A stretch of 64,000 nucleotides of DNA from the NCBI GenBank assembly GCA_963665915.2, contig CAXXSG010000002.1, positions 434,001-498,000 of the forward strand. The letters run 5' to 3'. The position numbers were made by a program, and so were the translations under genes. Below, one piece after another: positions 17,158 through 26,450 of the stretch. Every line of letters starts with the position of its first letter. Position 1 is the first letter of the stretch. Source of the stretch: JAFGRU01 sp963665915 (GTDB lineage: Bacteria > Desulfobacterota > Desulfuromonadia > Desulfuromonadales > JAAYDE01). The notes beneath the pieces were generated by a model. The model saw only the letters and a program-made list of their open reading frames with translations. It was not told the DNA's origin and did not search any database.

Positions 17158-18788
17158 AAGCCCAAAATATAACCACCAACGATCTGTACTGGCAGATAAA
17201 ATACGACGCCAGCCGCTGCACCCTTTGCGGGTCCTGCATCTCGGCCTGTTCCTTTCGGGCGATTGAATGCAAGGTCGAACGCCGCCGCATGGTCTTTTCC
17301 GAGAGTGATTTTCCCGAGCCGAAAACCCGATTTTCAGCGGTTCCGGTTATCCGCCAGGTGAATTCGGTTAAAAATTTCTGCCGCGGATGTGGAATCTGTG
17401 AAAAGGTTTGTCCCAACAATGCCATTGGTCCGGAGCGGAATCCCGATACCCGCTTTCCCATAATTTCTCGTTGCCTCATGGGTGATTCCATCCAGCGCGG
17501 TGGGCGCAAGAACCTGGAGGGGGGTCACCGCGCCCTTGACAGCCTTGGGGTCGGCCGCATTTCCCAGATGACTGACCCGAGTCTCGACGCGTCGCGCCAC
17601 ACCTTCGATATTTTGGCGCCTTTCGGCCGTATCCTCCCTCCCAAGAATCTGCCGCTGAAAGTTGGGGCTGACGGCAAACTCGAAAAAACGGAACAGACTC
17701 CACCGGTGCACTGGATATACCCGGTCATCATCGGCGACATGTCCATAGGGGCTCTTTCCTGGCGGATGTGGGAGGCCATGGCCATGGCGGTGGCTTATCT
17801 TAACGAGGAATGCGGCCTGCCGGTTCGTCTCTGCTCGGGAGAGGGGGGGGTGCCCGAGCGACTACTCAAGAGCCGCCACCTGAAATATCTTATCCTCCAG
17901 ATAGCTTCCGGGCACTTCGGTTGGAACCGCATCATCAAGACCATGCCGCACATGATTGAAGACCCTGCCGGGATCCTGATCAAGATCGGACAGGGCGCCA
18001 AGCCGGGAGACGGTGGTCTGCTCCTCGCCCAGAAGGTAGCGGAGCATATTCAGGCAATTCGCGGTGTGCCCAAAGCCGATCTACTGTCGCCCCCCAACCA
18101 CCAGGGGCTCTATTCTATCGAGGAGAGCGTCCAGAAGATGTTCCTCTCTTTCAACGCGGCGTTCAAGTTTCGTGTCCCCGTGGCTATAAAGGTGGCTGCC
18201 AGCGCGACCTCCGTTTCGGTCTTCAACAACCTGGTCCGCGATCCCTACAACATTGTCGGGGGTTTTTTCCTTGACGGTGTTGACGGTGGCACCGGCGCGG
18301 CTCACCAGGTTTCTCTGGATCACACCGGGCACCCCATTGTCAGCAAGTTGCGGGATTGTTATCTGGCCGCCGTAGGCCAGGGCCGCCAGGGTCAGATTCC
18401 CCTTTGGGCCGGAGGCGGGCTGGGGAAAAGCGGCGATCTTGCGGCGGATGCCTTTAAGATGATCTGCCTTGGCGCCAACGGCGTCTTCGCCGGAAAACTG
18501 GTGCTTCAGATGGCCGGCTGTGTCGGCAACGACATGGGTCGCTGCAACGCTTGCAATACGGGTCTCTGCCCTGTCGGTATCACCACGCAGGAAGAGGCTC
18601 TGGTCCACCGTCTCAATCCCGAAATCGTGGCTCAGAATATCGTCAATTATTTTCTGGCGATGGACAAAGAGTTCAAAAAGTTACTGGCGCCGATCGGCAA
18701 TTCATCCCTCCCCGTTGGGCGTTCTGACGCTCTGGTGGCCACGGATAAGGCAATTGCGGATAGACTCAAGATCCAGTATGCCTGTTAA
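17145..18788 (+). CDS. Glutamate synthase, FMN/Fe-S synthase subunit with N-terminal ferredoxin domain
   Basis: Encodes 547 residues. Residues about 20-90 carry two 4Fe-4S motifs (CTLCGSCISAC and CRGCGICEKVCP). The rest is the FMN-binding TIM-barrel synthase domain, with SPPNHQGLYSIEE, AIKVAASATSVSVF, DGVDGGTGAAHQVS and GLGKSGDLAADAFKM. The [3Fe-4S] cysteines are in MGRCNACNTGLCPVG. It converts 2-oxoglutarate plus ammonia to glutamate using electrons passed from the next subunit. ATG at 17145 overlaps the amidotransferase gene, and a second ATG at 17154 is possible. The next gene starts 11 bases after its stop. Confidence 0.93.
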   Translation: METMKAQNITTNDLYWQIKYDASRCTLCGSCISACSFRAIECKVERRRMVFSESDFPEPKTRFSAVPVIRQVNSVKNFCRGCGICEKVCPNNAIGPERNPDTRFPIISRCLMGDSIQRGGRKNLEGGHRALDSLGVGRISQMTDPSLDASRHTFDILAPFGRILPPKNLPLKVGADGKLEKTEQTPPVHWIYPVIIGDMSIGALSWRMWEAMAMAVAYLNEECGLPVRLCSGEGGVPERLLKSRHLKYLILQIASGHFGWNRIIKTMPHMIEDPAGILIKIGQGAKPGDGGLLLAQKVAEHIQAIRGVPKADLLSPPNHQGLYSIEESVQKMFLSFNAAFKFRVPVAIKVAASATSVSVFNNLVRDPYNIVGGFFLDGVDGGTGAAHQVSLDHTGHPIVSKLRDCYLAAVGQGRQGQIPLWAGGGLGKSGDLAADAFKMICLGANGVFAGKLVLQMAGCVGNDMGRCNACNTGLCPVGITTQEEALVHRLNPEIVAQNIVNYFLAMDKEFKKLLAPIGNSSLPVGRSDALVATDKAIADRLKIQYAC

Positions 18789-18799
18789 GGAGAATTGAA

Positions 18800-21112
18800 A
18801 TGGCGATAAAAATTGCCGGATTTGAAAACAATAGAAGGATATCGACCCAGAAACTGCTGCAGAAAATATACGCGGCTCTCGATGCGGGTGAAACTGATTT
18901 TGAGGTGCTTTCTTCCGGTCATCACGATATCGGCGGTCCTCTCTGGACCGAAGATGGCAGTCCTCTCCACTTCAGGGTTAAAAATCCGGGGCAGCGGGTC
19001 GGCTCCTTCGGTCTGGACGGAACGGAAATCATTGTCGAAGGTTCGGCACCGGCCGACGCCGGCTGGCTCAATGCCGGGGCATCCCTTGTTATCAAAGGCG
19101 ACGGAGGGGATACCACGGCCCACTGTTCGGCGGCCGGCAGAATCTATGTGGCCGGGCGAGTGGGGACCCGTTCCGGTTCCCTCATGAAGCACGACCCGGC
19201 TTACGAACCGCCGGAATTCTGGATTTTGAAAAACACCGGTTCTTTCTCCTTCGAGTTCATGGGGGGTGGCATCGCGGTGGTCTGCGGTTACGATTCGGAA
19301 GAGTTCGATTCGGTTCTCGGCGACCGCAGCTGCGTCGGCATGGTGGGCGGCACCATTTATGCGCGCGGCCCGGTCCAGGGGCTCTCCAAACATGTCTGGC
19401 TGGCCGGCCTGGATGATGCGGATCGTAAATTTCTGGGGGAAAACCTGCCGGTTTTTCTCAAAAAAATCGACAAGGAAAAGCTCCTCGATAGCTTCACCGA
19501 TTGGTCTCAGTGGCAGAAGATCGTCGCTAAGACCTATGAGGAAAGAAAAGCCCAGAGCCGCATTACAATACATGAATTCATCCAGCAGAAATGGGTTCCG
19601 GGAGGCATCTTTGCCGATGTCGTAGAGGACGATTACAGCTTTACCGCCGGCCTGGTCAATACCGGCGAGCATCGCCTTAAAATCCCCCACTGGCAGGACC
19701 GGCGCTACGCGGCCCCCTGCGAATCGGCCTGTCCTTCCTCTATTCCGACGCAAAAGAGGATCAACCTTATCCGCGAGGGGAAACTGGAAGAAGCTCTCCA
19801 ACTGGTTTTGCGCTACTCGCCTTTCCCCGGAAGCGTCTGCGGGGAAGTCTGCCCCAACCTGTGTATGGATGTCTGTACCCGGGCTTTTCTCGACCACCCG
19901 GTGTTCATGCAGGACCTTGGCAAGCTCTCCCTTGATACCCCTTCACCCGAAATGGAAGCGCCGAGCGGTAAAAAAGTGGCTGTCATCGGTGGCGGCCCCG
20001 GCGGCTTGAGCGCCGCCTGGCAGTTGCGCCTCAAAGGGCACGAAGTAAGCGTCTATGAAGCAGACGATGAAGTCGGTGGGAAACTGCGTCAGGTCATTCC
20101 GACGGAGCGGCTTTCCCGGCAGGTTCTGGAACGTGAAATTGAGCGTATCAAGGATCTCGGCATTAAGGTCCACACGGGCGCAAGGGTTGATGCAAAGCAG
20201 TTTGAAGAACTTCGCGCTGAAAACGACGCTGTGGTTGTTGCCTCGGGTGCCCATAACCCGGTTGTGATTCCCTTCAAGGGGCACGAAAGGGCGATCCAGG
20301 GGCTTGATTTCCTGAAAGCGATCAACCGTGGCGAGAGGCCGTCTGTGGGCAGAAAAGTGGTTGTTCTCGGCGCCGGAAACGCCGGCATGGATGTGGGGCT
20401 TGGCGCTTATGCCATGGGCGCGGAAAGTGTGACCAGTATCGACATCCAGCGACCCGCCGCCTATCAGAACGAAATACGCCATTTTGAGACGCTCGGCGGA
20501 AAAATAATCTGGCCGTTCCATACCGACAACATTGACGAAAAGGGAATTCACGGCAAAGATGGCCGTTTTATCGAGGCGGATATGGTCATTTTCGCGGTCG
20601 GTGAACGTCCTGACCTTTCTTATGTGCCTCGTGCCTGGCTTGATATTCGGGGCATGATGGATGTCGACGAATGCCGTCAGGTTCAACTCGCTCCCGGGGT
20701 TTTTGCAGTCGGGGATACCACCGAGCCGGGCCTTCTGACCCATGCCATCGGCAGCGGGCGCGAGGTGGCCGACTATATCGACACCCTGTTCTCCGGGGAA
20801 GAACTAGTGCCGATCCGTAAGCCGGAAATGATCCCCCAGAGTTGTCTTCGCAAGGAATATTTCCGTCCCCTCAAGCGCGGCAATTTTAAGGTCGAGGACG
20901 TGACCACGCTGGAAACCAACCGCTGTCTTTCTTGTGGCACCTGCCGCGACTGCGGTATGTGCGTGGAGGCCTGTCCCGAGGGTGCTATCACCCGCGAGGA
21001 GAAGGAAGACGGCGCTTTTGAATACGTGGCCGACGATAAATACTGTATCGGCTGCGGGATCTGTGCTGGGATCTGCCCGTGCGGGATTTGGGCCATGGAA
21101 CAGGTGGTCTAA
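18800..21112 (+). CDS. Glutamate synthase GXGXG domain fused to NADPH/FAD Fe-S oxidoreductase
   Basis: Encodes 770 residues as a fusion. Residues about 1-245 form the right-handed beta-helix GXGXG domain normally at the C-terminus of GltB (LNAGASLVIKGDGGD, GRIYVAGRVGTRSGS). Residues about 290-370 contain an N-terminal Fe-S helical domain (CESACPSSIPTQKR, CGEVCPNLCMDVC). Then come the FAD motif VAVIGGGPGGLSAAWQL and the NADPH motif VVLGAGNAGMDVGLGAYAMG. The C-terminus holds two 4Fe-4S sets (CLSCGTCRDCGMCVEACP and CIGCGICAGICPCG). It thus supplies both the structural domain and the electron-input GltD-like subunit. AAGGAG precedes the ATG. This is the last gene of the operon. Confidence 0.93.
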   Translation: MAIKIAGFENNRRISTQKLLQKIYAALDAGETDFEVLSSGHHDIGGPLWTEDGSPLHFRVKNPGQRVGSFGLDGTEIIVEGSAPADAGWLNAGASLVIKGDGGDTTAHCSAAGRIYVAGRVGTRSGSLMKHDPAYEPPEFWILKNTGSFSFEFMGGGIAVVCGYDSEEFDSVLGDRSCVGMVGGTIYARGPVQGLSKHVWLAGLDDADRKFLGENLPVFLKKIDKEKLLDSFTDWSQWQKIVAKTYEERKAQSRITIHEFIQQKWVPGGIFADVVEDDYSFTAGLVNTGEHRLKIPHWQDRRYAAPCESACPSSIPTQKRINLIREGKLEEALQLVLRYSPFPGSVCGEVCPNLCMDVCTRAFLDHPVFMQDLGKLSLDTPSPEMEAPSGKKVAVIGGGPGGLSAAWQLRLKGHEVSVYEADDEVGGKLRQVIPTERLSRQVLEREIERIKDLGIKVHTGARVDAKQFEELRAENDAVVVASGAHNPVVIPFKGHERAIQGLDFLKAINRGERPSVGRKVVVLGAGNAGMDVGLGAYAMGAESVTSIDIQRPAAYQNEIRHFETLGGKIIWPFHTDNIDEKGIHGKDGRFIEADMVIFAVGERPDLSYVPRAWLDIRGMMDVDECRQVQLAPGVFAVGDTTEPGLLTHAIGSGREVADYIDTLFSGEELVPIRKPEMIPQSCLRKEYFRPLKRGNFKVEDVTTLETNRCLSCGTCRDCGMCVEACPEGAITREEKEDGAFEYVADDKYCIGCGICAGICPCGIWAMEQVV

Positions 21113-21121
21113 ACTTATCAG

Positions 21122-21146
21122 GGGGTCGCAGCGCGGCCCCTTTTTT
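21122..21146 (+). terminator. Intrinsic terminator of glutamate synthase operon
   Basis: An 8-bp GC-rich stem (21122-21129 with 21133-21140, one G-T pair) with a 3-base loop is followed by six T. It begins 10 bases after the stop codon. Confidence 0.85.
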
Positions 21147-21214
21147 CTTTCTGTATAATTGGGAATAGTTGACTGAAATTCACAGCTTTTCGCCTTGTCT
21201 TGCGGGGTTTTCTA

Positions 21215-21243
21215 TTGACAGTGGTTGCCTGCTGCCTTACAAG
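21215..21243 (+). promoter_or_regulatory. Candidate promoter of DUF362 gene
   Basis: A perfect TTGACA at 21215-21220 is followed after 17 bases by TACAAG, a moderate -10 box (TTACAA with a 16-base gap is the alternative). It lies about 147 bases before the DUF362 start, so the leader would be long. Confidence 0.35.
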
Positions 21244-21389
21244 AGTACACTACTGAATTGGGGATGGCTGGCCACGAGTGTCGAAGGTCCGAACCCCGAC
21301 AAAAAAATTCCTGTCCCTGTCATTCAGCCAGAGGCCCACTGCTGAAGTTCAATTACCTTTAAAATCAGAATAATTTTATTTTTTCTGCC

Positions 21390-22565
21390 ATGAATAAAAA
21401 TGTAGTTTCCGTGGCCCATGGAAATGGGCCTTATCAGAATATTATTGACGCCTTAGGCCGCCTTGATCTGTCCCTTCTCAAGGGCAAACGGGTGTTGATA
21501 AAACCTAATGCGGGCCGCCATGTTGAAGGCTGCAAAGGTATTACCACTCATCCCGAAGCGGTCGCCGCGGTGATCGATGCCGTTACCGTCGAGTCCCCCT
21601 CTCATATCGCCATTGGCGAAAGCCCCATTTTGGGAGTCAAAACCCTGGAGGCGTTCGAGTCCACCGGAATTGCCGCTGTGGCTGAGAATAAGGGCATTCC
21701 GCTTATCGACATGGATGCGCGCAAACCGGTCACCAAGCCGGTGACGGACGGAAGGGTGCTCGATACGCTCAAGTTCTGCGCCGACATCTTTGATTTTGAT
21801 TTTATTATTTCAGTGCCGGTTGCCAAATCGCACATGCATACTCAGGTTACACTGGGTATTAAAAACATGAAAGGCTGCCTCTGGTTCAACGAGAAGGTCC
21901 GCCTGCATCAGCTCGAATACCGCAAAAACAAAAGCTATTCCGAAAAGACGCTGGACAGTGCTATCTCCGATCTGGCAACACTTCTGCTGCCGGACCTCAC
22001 CGTTGTCGACGGCTTTACGGGCATGGAAGGCCTGGGTCCAAGTTCCGGAGAACCGGTCAATTCGGATTTTGCCGTCGCCTCGTTTAATCCACTGGCGGCC
22101 GACAAAACAGCTCTGGAACTTATGGGATTCACTCTTGATGAGGTTTTCCATCTGAGACTGGTAAAAGAGCGGGGAATTGTTTCCCTCGACAATGTTTCGG
22201 TAGAGCCTGTCGACTATATGAAACATGCTTACAGCTACAAGCGGTCACCCGAAAAACTCGACATCGAATTTCCCAACATTGTCGTTCATGACGATGGTTC
22301 CTGCAGCGCCTGCCTGTCGACTACGCTGCTCTTTTTAAAGCGTTTTGCCGACGAGCTAGGCGACTATGTATTCCCCGACGGCAAGCTTCACCTGGCCATC
22401 GGCAAGGACGTTAAAGACCTTCCCGAGGGCACCATTCTGATCGGTAACTGTACCCATAAGCATAAAGAAAAAGGTGTATTTGTTGCCGGTTGTCCGCCCG
22501 TTGCCTCGCGTATTTACGAGGCCATTACGGGAGTCGAGCCTGAGACAAATGAGCCTGAAATATAA
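21390..22565 (+). CDS. DUF362 domain protein, probable Fe-S protein
   Basis: Encodes 391 residues. The DUF362 core runs from about residue 30 to 250: VLIKPNAGRHVEGCKGITTHPE, IAIGESPILG, FIISVPVAKSHMHTQVTLGIKNMKG, TVVDGFTGMEG and ASFNPLAADKTALELMGF. The C-terminal third has cysteines in GSCSACLST, IGNCTH and AGCPPVAS, compatible with a metal or Fe-S site. The family is widespread in anaerobes with no firmly established role. There is no obvious ribosome site before ATG 21390, and the gene is monocistronic. Confidence 0.8.
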   Translation: MNKNVVSVAHGNGPYQNIIDALGRLDLSLLKGKRVLIKPNAGRHVEGCKGITTHPEAVAAVIDAVTVESPSHIAIGESPILGVKTLEAFESTGIAAVAENKGIPLIDMDARKPVTKPVTDGRVLDTLKFCADIFDFDFIISVPVAKSHMHTQVTLGIKNMKGCLWFNEKVRLHQLEYRKNKSYSEKTLDSAISDLATLLLPDLTVVDGFTGMEGLGPSSGEPVNSDFAVASFNPLAADKTALELMGFTLDEVFHLRLVKERGIVSLDNVSVEPVDYMKHAYSYKRSPEKLDIEFPNIVVHDDGSCSACLSTTLLFLKRFADELGDYVFPDGKLHLAIGKDVKDLPEGTILIGNCTHKHKEKGVFVAGCPPVASRIYEAITGVEPETNEPEI

Positions 22566-22955
22566 AGGAAATTTTGGGGATAACTCCATTTCTGATATAT
22601 AGGTAATATGCCCAGGGTTTTTCTCCGTTTTATTCCTGCTCTCCTTTTGTGCTTTTCCTGAGTTTCTGCTCACATCTATTCCCGCCCCTGTTTTTTGGTT
22701 GGACATCATTAGGTTTAATTCCTAATATTGGGTTGTTGGAATTTCTTGACCTGATATGTTGTGGGTGTCGAGAAACTGCATAACCCAGGTCAAAAATGCA
22801 TGATCTTAAGCCACAGGCTTACAATCCCCTTTGAGGAACAACAACCATTCGGGATTGTTTTTAAATACAGTCTTTAATGATGTCTATATTTTTTTGTTTT
22901 TACACAGTGGATAAGGAGTATTCGCTGAGTTGGGCAATGCAAAGGAGATTACCCT
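22566..22955. other. Intergenic region with weak hairpin
   Basis: No gene is recognised. An 8-bp inverted repeat (22821-22828 with 22851-22858) with a 22-base loop is followed by TTTTT and could be a weak terminator. The rest is AT-rich leader sequence for the next gene. Confidence 0.4.
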
Positions 22956-23666
22956 TTGAAAGACCTTGAAAAAAGAATTGAAGCTCTTGAGAGTAAACTT
23001 AAGGCGCGTTGGCTGTTTTTTTTGCAATACTTGATTTTTCCAGCTCTGTTGTTAGGAGGGGGGTTCTTTTTTAATTCCCAGCTTGAAGATGCACGCCAGG
23101 ACATGACAAAGGAAATTCAGGTGGCCCAACAGAGCTTTCAGCAACTTGGACTTGAAATAAGACGTATTGAAGCAGCACAGAAATTTCTTCAGGAGCTTTT
23201 TTCAGGTAAAGTTGAAAGGGCCATGCTTTCAGAAAAGCTCATGTCAAAGCTTCTTGCTGATGATGAATTAGCCTTGGAAATATCGAAAACAGTTGAAGAG
23301 TACTATAAGGCTGAAATAAGTGAAGCTTTAAGGAAAAATGATATTGAAAAAGCATCTCAAATTCAAACTGCTGCGGAAAAAATTAGAAGTCAAGCGGCCA
23401 ACCAAATTTTAAAGGATGAGTATTTTGTTATAGTTGCCTCCCTTAAAGACAGAGAAGCGGCAATCAAGGAGGCTAAACAACAGGAAAATTCAGGATTCAA
23501 AGCTGAAGTAATTAAAAGTACTACAGGTTATTATGGTGTAGCAATTGGTAGATTCAGTTTTGATGAGGCAAAAAGAGCTCGCGAAGTCGCAATTCAAAAA
23601 GGCTTTGCAAGTGCAGACTCTTATCTTATGACTGGTGATAGGGTAATAGAGAGCGTATTTCCCTAA
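22956..23666 (+). CDS. Membrane-anchored coiled-coil protein with SPOR-like C-terminus
   Basis: Encodes 236 residues starting at TTG; AAAGGAG at 22940-22946, about 9 bases upstream, decides the start. A short coiled coil (LEKRIEALESKLKAR) is followed by one membrane segment at about residues 22-40, then a long helical periplasmic region rich in Glu/Lys/Ala. The last 75 residues (YFVIVASLKDREAAIKEAK ... YYGVAIGRFSFDEAKRARE) have the alternating strand-helix look and length of a SPOR domain, which binds denuded septal peptidoglycan in other proteins. That reading is by pattern only. No partner genes adjoin it. Confidence 0.6.
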   Translation: MKDLEKRIEALESKLKARWLFFLQYLIFPALLLGGGFFFNSQLEDARQDMTKEIQVAQQSFQQLGLEIRRIEAAQKFLQELFSGKVERAMLSEKLMSKLLADDELALEISKTVEEYYKAEISEALRKNDIEKASQIQTAAEKIRSQAANQILKDEYFVIVASLKDREAAIKEAKQQENSGFKAEVIKSTTGYYGVAIGRFSFDEAKRAREVAIQKGFASADSYLMTGDRVIESVFP

Positions 23667-23692
23667 AAATGATATTTTTTGTATATTGATTA

Positions 23693-24370
23693 ATGAGCCG
23701 GACCGTTCACCTCAGCGAATTAGAATACAGGAGTAACCCCTTGGAGTTTGCACACGGATTATTTTTAATCACAGTTGTACATTTGCTGGCCGCCGCATCA
23801 CCCGGCCCGGATTTTTTGATGGTGACGCAGCAGACATTGTCCAACGGCAAGAAAGCCGGTCTGTTGTGTAGCCTTGGGATTGCCCTGGGTCTGTCCGTTC
23901 ATATTACCTATTCGGCTTTAGGGCTGGCGGCGGTCATAGCCAATTCGATAACTGCGCTTCTGGTCATCAAAATGCTCGGCGGGAGCTACCTGATTTATCT
24001 GGGTGTCAAAGGTGTCCGGTCAAGGCCCAAAAACCTTGATGCCATCCCCGTTGCCGAAATAAAGACAGACTCTTCTCTCAAGACCATCGGGACTGGGTTC
24101 CTCTGCAACGCCCTGAACCCGAAAGCACCAGTCTATTTTGTTGCGCTGTTCACGATTGTCCTGTCGCCGAACATGCCGCTGCACCTGATCGTCATATACG
24201 GTCTGTGGATCATGTTCCTCCAGTTGGCCTGGTTCTCCTTCGTGGCAACAATTCTTTCCACCCCTCTTATTTCCAAACGTTTCAAGAGGTTCGGGCACTA
24301 TGTCGATCGAGTGATGGGAGGTGCCATGATTGCCCTGGGTATCAAAGTGATTACGTCGAGAACAGCGTAA
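23693..24370 (+). CDS. LysE/RhtB-family exporter
   Basis: Encodes 225 residues with six expected membrane segments. The family block AAASPGPDFLMVTQQTLSNG is near residue 36, followed by GKKAGLLCSLGIALG. The middle has GTGFLCNALNPKAPVYFVALF, also typical. These proteins export amino acids or related small molecules from the cytoplasm. The N-terminus before the first membrane segment is longer than usual (about 20 residues), so translation may start internally. No substrate can be inferred from the neighbours. Confidence 0.9.
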   Translation: MSRTVHLSELEYRSNPLEFAHGLFLITVVHLLAAASPGPDFLMVTQQTLSNGKKAGLLCSLGIALGLSVHITYSALGLAAVIANSITALLVIKMLGGSYLIYLGVKGVRSRPKNLDAIPVAEIKTDSSLKTIGTGFLCNALNPKAPVYFVALFTIVLSPNMPLHLIVIYGLWIMFLQLAWFSFVATILSTPLISKRFKRFGHYVDRVMGGAMIALGIKVITSRTA

Positions 24371-24477
24371 TATGGCGAGTTTGGAGTAACGGGTCCTTAA
24401 TCCAAAAGAAAAATTTTCGGCGCAAAGAGACTTAAAACCAGCAGGCTGGGCAGGCCCCCTTCGGGCATTTTTTATCC

Positions 24478-25575
24478 GTGACATCAGGCAAACAATATAA
24501 AACGCGGGTTACAACAGTGTTAAGCAATGAATTCATCGATCTGCTGAAAGCCATTATTCGGCAACCAAGCGTCGTTGGCGCTGAACACTCATTCTTTAGA
24601 GTGCTTCAACGTGAACTTGAAGAACGAGGTGCGAATGTTATCTGGTACGAGGGGCTACTGGTCGCTCAAGGCAGTAAACCGTTTAGCGCCATGTTTTCCG
24701 CGCACATTGATCGGCATGGACTTATTTGCACAGGCCCTAATGAATTTCAGTACGCTGCTTTCATCTCTGCCAATAGAACCGATCTTTTAAATAACTCTGT
24801 TTCTGAAGAGTTAATGACAAAAGTTACGGAACGATTTAAGTCCGAACCTGTTTATGCCTACGAACCCTGGTCTGGTGTATACAGGGGCAATGGCGTTATA
24901 AAAAATTCGTATGTATGTCCGTATAGAAATAACCTGATATTTGAAATCGAAGGGCTTGATGACGTTGTCGCAGGAACGCCTATCGCGTTTAAAGATAAGC
25001 TCAAAATCAATAATGGCAGGCTCGCAGGCCAATTAGATAATGTGTTGACCGCTGCTGTGCTTGTACATTTGTTCAGTCTCGGTTTTAAGGGCACGGTATT
25101 TTTTACGGCTCAGGAAGAAGCGGGGAAAAGCTGGCGCTATCTGCTGGAATGGTTTCGCCGGTTTGGAGGATCAACAAACCGGCTGCTTGTGGTTGACACC
25201 AGCCCGTTTCCAAGCATTGAGGCCGCGAATCAGCAACTGCTTGTCCTGAGGGAAAAGGACGCCAATGCCCCCTTTAACAAAGAGGCTACAATCCTCATTG
25301 AGGATTTATGTCGAAAAAACAATTTCAGCTATTTGTACAAAGACAGATACGTAGAAGAAGATAATAAACGGTTGCTGAACTTGGGTGAAAGGCCCCGCTC
25401 TTTAGGCAGCACGGAAATGGGCAGAATAATAGCAGCCTCAAACGGGCTGGTCGACGGCACTACCATTCAGATACCAACCACAGGATATCACACATTGGAG
25501 GAATCTGCGTCCTGGGAGTCGGTTGGTGCATTTATAAAATTATTAGCCGTATTATCGAATGATATTGGGTTATAA
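24478..25575 (+). CDS. M42/M20-type metallopeptidase
   Basis: Encodes about 365 residues. The expected metal-ligand blocks are present: SAHIDRHG near residue 80, GQLDNVLTAAVLV near 183, TAQEEAGKSW near 210 with the catalytic EE pair, and VVDTSPFPS near 240. This suits a co-catalytic zinc/cobalt aminopeptidase or deacylase of the M42/M20 superfamily. The C-terminal metal histidine is probably in TTGYHTLEE. GTG at 24478 is the longest start; another GTG near 24514 would drop 12 residues, and neither has a good ribosome site. The substrate is unknown. Confidence 0.75.
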   Translation: MTSGKQYKTRVTTVLSNEFIDLLKAIIRQPSVVGAEHSFFRVLQRELEERGANVIWYEGLLVAQGSKPFSAMFSAHIDRHGLICTGPNEFQYAAFISANRTDLLNNSVSEELMTKVTERFKSEPVYAYEPWSGVYRGNGVIKNSYVCPYRNNLIFEIEGLDDVVAGTPIAFKDKLKINNGRLAGQLDNVLTAAVLVHLFSLGFKGTVFFTAQEEAGKSWRYLLEWFRRFGGSTNRLLVVDTSPFPSIEAANQQLLVLREKDANAPFNKEATILIEDLCRKNNFSYLYKDRYVEEDNKRLLNLGERPRSLGSTEMGRIIAASNGLVDGTTIQIPTTGYHTLEESASWESVGAFIKLLAVLSNDIGL

Positions 25576-25694
25576 CTCCAATTCAAATATACCTGACAAG
25601 GTATTGGGAGGAGATGTAAGGTCCTCTTGATAATTCTTGATTTGGGCGTTGTCAAGGTGAACCTGGCATCAACCGGAGGAAACGAGGACAAGTC

Positions 25695-26309
25695 ATGACG
25701 AAAAAGGTGGTACTTCCAAATCCAACTCTCGAAACCATCCGTATGCGGCACAGCATCAGGCAGTTTGCCGATGAGCCTGTCTCGGAAGCGGAAATCAAGA
25801 TGATCCTTGAAGCAGCGAATCAGGCTCCATCTGCGCACAATCAACAATCGTGGCGCTTCGTGGTTGTCCAGGGAGACAAGCGGCTTGAGCTTTCTGAGCT
25901 GGTGGCTGAAAAATCAAGAGACTACCCCAAACCGTCGTCATCCCTTTTGAGAATGGCCGCCAGGAGCATTGCCGGTGCGCCGGTCACGATTGCCGTGGCA
26001 AATACGGGGGATTTGATCGAACACGGAACAGACCTGTTCAAGGTCGACAGGGAAACCGCCTACGATTTCTTCCGTACCATGGAGATTCAGAGTTCAGCCG
26101 CGGCGGTTGAAAACTTGCTGCTGGCAGCGACCTCTCTCGGCTTGGCCTCGGTCTGGCTGGGTGTTCTTTTTCTTATCAAGGAAGAGGTCCTTACCTTCCT
26201 GGGTGAGCCTGGCGGTGAGTTCATGGCGGTTATCCCCATCGGTTACGCACTGAAAGAAGCCTTCGGGCCGAGCAAGAAACCACTGGAATATGCCGTCAAA
26301 CGGCTCTGA
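25695..26309 (+). CDS. Nitroreductase-family flavoprotein
   Basis: Encodes 204 residues of the FMN-dependent nitroreductase fold. The N-terminal phosphate-binding block RMRHSIRQFADEPV and the flavin-contacting APSAHNQQSWRFVVV are clear. The later AAAVENLLLAATSLGLASVWLG is the helix by the isoalloxazine ring, and MAVIPIGYAL is the last strand. It should use NAD(P)H to reduce nitro compounds, quinones or flavins; the physiological substrate is unknown. GGAGGAAACGAGGAC precedes the ATG. Confidence 0.9.
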   Translation: MTKKVVLPNPTLETIRMRHSIRQFADEPVSEAEIKMILEAANQAPSAHNQQSWRFVVVQGDKRLELSELVAEKSRDYPKPSSSLLRMAARSIAGAPVTIAVANTGDLIEHGTDLFKVDRETAYDFFRTMEIQSSAAAVENLLLAATSLGLASVWLGVLFLIKEEVLTFLGEPGGEFMAVIPIGYALKEAFGPSKKPLEYAVKRL

Positions 26310-26450
26310 GACTCGTTGGAGCCGGTAGTTCTATAGTAAGAAAAAAAGGGGAAATATCCGACCGCCAATCTTGAAAGCAAGGTGAAACAACTTTCCATTT
26401 TTTGTTATTTTGAACGTCTAAGTCCAACAGAGTTCTGAGGAAAGACTGAA

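Noticed and set aside
18785..19897. 370-codon minus-strand frame
   Set aside because: It is antisense to the glutamate synthase GXGXG gene, whose motifs are unambiguous.
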